Notes under the pieces: model-generated
What the model was told of the DNA's origin: nothing
Database searches by the model: none
What the model saw: only the letters and a program-made list of their open reading frames with translations
Part shown: one piece after another, positions 59,150 through 64,000 of the stretch
Numbering within the stretch: the first letter of the stretch is position 1
Layout: each line of letters begins with the position of its first letter
Assembly: GCA_001972305.1 (NCBI GenBank)
Contig: BDDD01000172.1
Location: forward strand, 252,214 to 316,213
Direction: 5' to 3'
Length of the DNA: 64,000 bases
Origin: Cephalotus follicularis
Lineage: Eukaryota > Streptophyta > Magnoliopsida > Oxalidales > Cephalotaceae
Program-made: the position numbers and the translations under genes

Positions 59150-60568
59150 TGATGGAATCGCATAAACCTACTCCAGTGCCAAAATTGACATAGGGTGTAA
59201 GAGTGTAGAATAAAATTTTTAACAAACAATCATGCAGCGGAAGAACATACAATATAACAAAACAAGTCCATAAAAGGCACGTCCACAGATCCCATGGATC
59301 ACCACAACATCAACAGAATTGAATTGGTCTCACCATTACATCCAATGGTGACACACAAACATGGAAAGAAGAAGAGGGGGCCAAAGGTTAAACCAGTGGG
59401 TGAAGGCTCCTTCTTTCTTTGCCGCTACAAGCTTGAGTAGATTCCCTTTAATCTTCTCCAAGCCTCAGGAACAGCAAGCACTCCTTCCAGCAAACACCAA
59501 GAGCTAGAACTCACTCACTCTCTCACTTAGCTTAGAAAAGGAGTATTGATTATGACCAATTAAGTCAGTAATCAATCCACCCTAGATAAGCCTTGCTTGG
59601 TGTATATCAATTAAAGGAACACACACTTGCAGAGAAGATTTTGAGGTCCAATTGCCCAGCAAAAGTATCACCCTCCTCGTTTTTTTTTTCTTTCATTTCT
59701 GCAGAAATGTTTTATACCAGCCTCTGATTCTCTCTCCCAACCTCCCATTTACTTAGAATCATGGCCTTCACTCCCTTGGAGTCCGAAGCCATGATTCCCA
59801 CGTTTCTAAAGCGTGCAAGAACGGGAGCTGGATGCTGGAAACGAGGGAGAGATCGTGCCCACGATTTGAGCTCGTGCACTGGTTGCACGTTCTGCTCAAA
59901 GACGTCGACGCCTTCCAAAAGACGTCGACTCCTATGCATCGTGGCACAAAAGCACATCGATGCTTTCTAAAAGATATCGACGTCTTTATCAGGGATACGC
60001 ATCGATGTCTTTATAAAAGACGTCGACGCCTTCTGGCTAGTGAAGCATAAAGAGTCTAACTCCTTTAGTGTTATCATGTCCCTTCGAATATTGGTTAAGT
60101 AAGATCAAACATAAGTGTTTCCACAAAATTTAAGATCCACACAACCGACATTTGACACCAAGACTTAATATGTCCAACATATTAAAGACCTAGTCATGAT
60201 AAGGCTGTCCAACACAGATGGTAGTGAGAGAATCCATCCCCCAATTCCATGAGCAGGCAACATACGCGCAAGTCTATCCGGTTCACTAATGCCCATATAG
60301 TGAACCTATGACTTGGAACAAGTTTGACATAAGGAATAAGGTAACCAGTCTCACAGCCTCCATGTCAGGCATCCAACCTTATGTCGGGGCATCACTAGTA
60401 TAAGTAGGCAATTAAATAAACTACTTCAATTATGTGATAAAATACAAGTGATATAGCCATAACAAATTTAGCACACATCATATATATAAAAGAATTAGAT
60501 TGTTTCATACATGGTAAGATATAATATGACAACCCATCTAATGGCTTGTCGGGTCACTATATCTAACA
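59150..60568 (-). repeat. 5' LTR of copia-2 (complete, 1419 bp)
   Basis: TGATGGAATCGC to ATATCTAACA. TATA box GGTATAAAAC on the minus strand at 59710-59716; TCGA pairs at 59905/59925, 59957/59977 and near 60003/60024 lie upstream of it in U3. Confidence 0.9.
59710..59716 (-). promoter_or_regulatory. TATA box of the copia-2 LTR
   Basis: TATAAAA on the minus strand, about 190 bp downstream of the nearest TCGA pair in the direction of transcription. Confidence 0.6.
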
Positions 60569-60874
60569 AAGACAATATGTAACTGTATCATTTCTTTAAT
60601 CCTAATTATGTTTAAGTCATGGGATAACCTTCATTGACACCAATGGGGTCTTCATTGTAGGAGAAGTACCTCGCTAGTTTACCACCCAGCTCCAGCTCAA
60701 ACTAACTTGATGCTTTCAGACAGGCATAGACATAGATCCTTTTCGATCCAGTGGCGTGGGCAGCGAAGATCGGTGGTTCGCATAAGGGATTATTCGAGCT
60801 AGGCAACTACATACACACCTAAGATGTGCTTCCTCCATCACACTCTGCATATGGTCCCCTCGACACTCCATAGA

Positions 60875-60912
<38 letters not shown>

Positions 60913-61180
60913 AGCTCTCACATAGTTGTATGATACTATTTTGAAAACTATTTGTTAACAGTTTTGCATACATTTAACCCTTTACATCCTTTCTTGTAGA
61001 CAATTTTAGTTGTATTTTTTTTGTTAGCATGGTTGATGTGTTTGTGAATTCAAAAGATTGTTGACATGCGTTTATTGGTTGAAAACAGGACGAAGTCTAG
61101 GATGATTAAATTTGTGATTTGTTTTTGGCTTTCCAAGTGGCTTTTTAGGTGAATTTATTAAAACAAACAGAGTATGTCTA
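60569..61180. other. non-coding stretch with CT/AC microsatellite
   Basis: No gene is recognised. A CT run followed by an AC run occupies 60870-60912. Confidence 0.7.
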
Positions 61181-61189
61181 GGTTTTTGG

Positions 61190-61515
61190 ACAATATCGAT
61201 TGCCATAGCAATCGCTAACAAAAATTAAAAAAAACAATTCTTTTAGGAAGTAGTAGCGATTGTTGGCAATCGCTATTGACATTCAAAGATTGTTGTAAGT
61301 GCTACCGATGACGTCATCATTGCATTGGTAACGATTGCTCTGGGTAGTAGTGATTGCAAATAAGCAATTTCTACTACTGAATATCAGCGATTGCCTGATA
61401 TCGCAATTGTTGTATTCTACATCGACAACGTTTCAAGCGATTGCATTGGAGAGTGCCAATGCAATCGCTATTGAACCAATAGCGATTGCCCTAAAGACAA
61501 TAGCTATTTCTCGGG
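61190..61515. repeat. array of GCGATTGC / GCAATCGC inverted motifs
   Basis: A dozen or more copies of AGCGATTGC or its reverse, several as inverted pairs, for example GCGATTGTTGGCAATCGC near 61258 and GCAATCGCTATTGAACC followed by AATAGCGATTGC near 61462-61490. Intervening sequence differs between pairs. Confidence 0.85.
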
Positions 61516-62224
61516 CAATCACTTGATAGACCGGCTACGCAATTGACCCGATGAAAACCGGTTGACCTGGCCGGGTCATTAAACTCTTAAAAGTTCCAAC
61601 CTTTGCATCCATTGGGTTTCGAACTTGAAGTTTTGAAAAAAAAAACCTTAAAGTGTTATAAGTTATAATCACTAGACTATAACATTTTTATCAAGATTAC
61701 ATGCAAATACAATGTATTTATTGTTTCAATGTGAACAACTTATCATAACAACTACACAAAAGATCTCATTCTCTCATTGATTAAAAATCGATTTTGAATC
61801 CTCTTGATCAAAAATCGAATTTGTTGATTCCTCTTGATTAAAAATCAATTGAAGCTTGATTGATCCAGAGAACTTGAGTTATTACTCCTATTTCTGAATT
61901 TTTTCAAAGATCAAGCTCAAACTGATTTGGTAAAGTTTCTCAATCTCAAATGTACAATAGATACATGGTTTACATGCTTTATGCAACTGTTAGTGTGTTA
62001 ATTGATTGACGGAACTGTTTGATTGAATTGAAATGGATTTAATTTAATAATTGGGGTTTTTATGCCTAATTCTTGAATCTATGGATTCAATGGCCTAAAT
62101 TTGGTTTAGAAGTGTTAAGAATATGTTTTTAAAATTGCCCAAACACTTACACTATTTTAAATTGGGTTTACCACTGAACTGAAATAAAAAAGGAATGATT
62201 TTGGATTGTTTTACATAATCACAT
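61516..62224. other. AT-rich stretch, no gene seen
   Basis: Contains GACCGGCTACGC and CCGGTTGACCTGGCCGGGTC near 61530-61580 and several GATTAAAAATCRATT repeats (61775-61850). Nothing coding. Confidence 0.6.
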
Positions 62225-62280
62225 AGACGATTTTCCCACAAACGTCGACTCAATTAATGTACATTGAATTTCTGGGTTTG

Positions 62281-62650
62281 TCCATGAATGTGCCACGATG
62301 CTTTTTCCCAAGTATCAACGCAACGCTAAGCCCTTTTACAAAACCAAATGTGCCTCGATGATTTTTCCCAAGCATCGACGTAGAGCTAAAACCTTTTATA
62401 AAACTGAATGTGCTTCGATGTCTTTCCCAAACATCGACACAACGCTAAACCCTTTTGCAAAACTAAATGTGCCTTGATGTCTTTTCCAAACATCGACGCA
62501 ATGCTAAATATTTTTTGTCCCGATGATTCTTCCCAAGCATCGACACACCACTAAACCCTTTTATAAAACTGAATGAGCTTTGATGTTTTTCCCAAACGTC
62601 AGCGAAACGCTAAACCCATTTATAAACTGAAGTGCTTCAATGCCTTACCC
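62281..62650. repeat. 60-bp tandem array, 6 units, each with a TCGA pair
   Basis: Units read roughly AAACTGAATGTGCYTCGATG, then TTTTTCCCAAGCATCGACG, then CAACGCTAAACCCTTTTAT. Unit starts are near 62285, 62345, 62405, 62463, 62513 and 62570. Within units the TCGA cores are 18-20 bp apart (62355/62375, 62415/62434, 62520/62540) and form inverted arms. Confidence 0.9.
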
Positions 62651-64000
62651 TGCTTCTTCTTGTGAAAATGCATTTCATTGCTTTAATAGGAGGCTTTTGA
62701 CTGAACATGTCTAGAACCTTTCCAAGGCTAGTATACACTGTTTTAACACTATTTTTAATGAGACTTGATCATGGATCGATTCTCACTTATACTGAACTAT
62801 TTTCTACACAAATGAACTGAAACCCTATTGACCGATTGGTTGTATTTGTCAAACCCCGAACTTTGATAATTTGATATATTGTTGTATTTTTTATTATCAA
62901 TATACATTGAATTATATTATGCTTAATTCTCAAATTAAATCCAAGAATAGGGAAAAGAGTGGCTTATCATATGTCAATAGTTGAGTGTTAAATTATGGTT
63001 ATTCCACCCAGCTACACCTGGATTGTTGCTTCTATAACCAAAGGCTGAATCATATATCAATTGGACAATTGTTCTATTATTCCCTTATGCATTGCCACTG
63101 AAATAAATGCATTTGAATTGTTGATTGCCACCAATATATTCTAAGTTGATAGCTCAAATAATGTCCAAAAGCCACTGTTGTTCACCTCCTTAATAATCAG
63201 CAAAATTTCTCTTCATAATCTCCACCGATAGCATCACCACTTAATATCTCATTCTACAAGCAACATCATTCAAAAACCCAACGATTACACTAGAGAGAGG
63301 ATTGAGAATGGAAGTTGAAATTGAAGATTAAAGCTCGGTTTTGTAAAGAAAGTGGATGGATCTCAATTATAAAATTCGAATTTCCTTGAAGATAGCGGCA
63401 TTCGTGACTTGCATGTAACTTGGAACAATTGAATTGAGTTTTCATGGTAGATTTGAAGCTGAATTTTAAGAAAGGAAACTTGTTTTGGCTAATGAGACTT
63501 GCTTGGAGACTGGAAGTTGTTGAATTCATCAAATTCTTCATCAAATCTTGTTCGAGGTAGGGAATTTGTATATTTTATGAATACATAATCTGCAGTGAGC
63601 GTAATGTTAACATTTTGTGTCATAGATTGTGCTTTAAAAGTCAATTTTAGTGTTAAAGTGTGAGTTTATAGTTTCACTTGAGTTTCCCTTTAATTTCTAG
63701 AAAACAAAATGAATTGATCATGCATGTGTTAAGAGTATAGCCTGAATTGTGAGTTTGAATATATTTTTAAGTGAAATTGATAAAGATTTTGAAAAACTCA
63801 GTTTTCTGGAAAAATCAAGTCAATATCCTTTTGAAATCGTGTCGACTTGTTCATTATTTATGGGTTGAAGTTAAGATTTAAACCCAACATGTCGATGTAT
63901 ACTTGTTTTCACGTCAACGACTCATGTTGAAAATCCAATGAGTCAATGCAATATCCTCATTACGTTGACGTCTAATTAATCGAGTTCTATGAGTAAAAAT
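62651..64000. other. non-coding stretch to the window end
   Basis: AT-rich, no gene recognised; the minus-strand frame at 63290-63544 has no domain. Scattered single TCGA motifs (GTGTCGACTTG, CATGTCGATGTA) appear at 63840-63900. Confidence 0.6.

Larger units (their letters stand above)
55978..60568 (-). mobile_element. copia-2 retrotransposon with pol deleted
   Basis: A minus-strand Ty1/copia element: complete 5' LTR (59150-60568), primer site (59137-59148), a long leader (57264-59136), the first part of gag (57263-56795), and a 3' LTR cut at 56794. One deletion has removed the rest of gag, all of pol and the upstream half of the 3' LTR, fusing gag to the LTR. A clear target duplication is not seen. 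Confidence 0.9.

Noticed and set aside
55978-60573. Target duplication around the copia-2 element
   Set aside because: Right flank AAGAC has no match beside the degenerate left end, so none is claimed.
62281-62650. CRISPR-like appearance (short repeats, regular spacing)
   Set aside because: Plant nuclear DNA, degenerate palindromic units, spacers alike, no cas genes.
1-64000. tRNA genes at the tRNA-like primer sites
   Set aside because: Only 11-14 bases match; no cloverleaf can be formed.

Overview
This is nuclear DNA of a flowering plant, and every recognisable coding sequence in it belongs to a transposable element. I found no intact host gene, no tRNA or rRNA gene, and no open element. 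The plant assignment rests on Ty1/copia SIRE-type and Ty3/gypsy Tekay/Del-type retrotransposons with initiator-methionine-tRNA primer sites, a plant PIF/Harbinger transposon, and telobox (AAACCCTA) motifs. The species cannot be named from this sequence.

Layout, left to right. 1-3602: a truncated LTR of a copia family (here 'copia-2'), then a primer site and full LTR of a minus-strand gypsy element. 3893-7092: a 3200-bp solo LTR with target duplication TAAAT. 7940-27506: an old LTR-like repeat (element D) split by two insertions. The first is a 4823-bp PIF/Harbinger element (8778-13600, target TTA). The second is a minus-strand SIRE-type copia element (14301-27088, target GTATG), whose integrase gene is itself split by a gag-only gypsy element (20097-24605). 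27507-29276: degenerate repeats with a telobox cluster and an old repeat called HX here. 29277-38021: a copia-2 LTR stump fused to a plus-strand Tekay-like gypsy element with a decayed gag-pol (30770-35258) and a 2694-bp 3' LTR. 38022-47611: the second part of a tandem segmental duplication (LTR-A, HX spacer, LTR-B occur twice). 45735-51373: a gag-only minus-strand gypsy element (target GTGTG). 51865-54468: another solo LTR (target CCAGC) inside an inverted HX copy. 55978-60568: an internally deleted minus-strand copia-2 element. 60569-64000: non-coding DNA with two unusual repeat arrays.

The feature that ties the window together is not a gene. A short motif, TCGAYGYCTT followed by AAGRCRTCGA, recurs as pairs whose TCGA cores lie 19-22 bp apart, most often exactly 20. 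It is present in the LTRs or leaders of several unrelated retrotransposon families and in non-coding blocks, but I do not see it as pairs in three other LTR families or in the DNA transposon. In two copia LTRs it sits upstream of the TATA box, where an enhancer would be. A second block (61190-61510) has the same paired, inverted design with a different core, GCGATTGC. How these unrelated elements came to share the motif, and what reads it, is the main open question.

Insertion order can be read from target duplications and from uninterrupted relatives of two insertion sites elsewhere in the window. Element D is older than PIF and SIRE; SIRE is older than the gypsy element inside it; HX is older than copia-2, LTR-A, LTR-B and the solo LTR at 51865.
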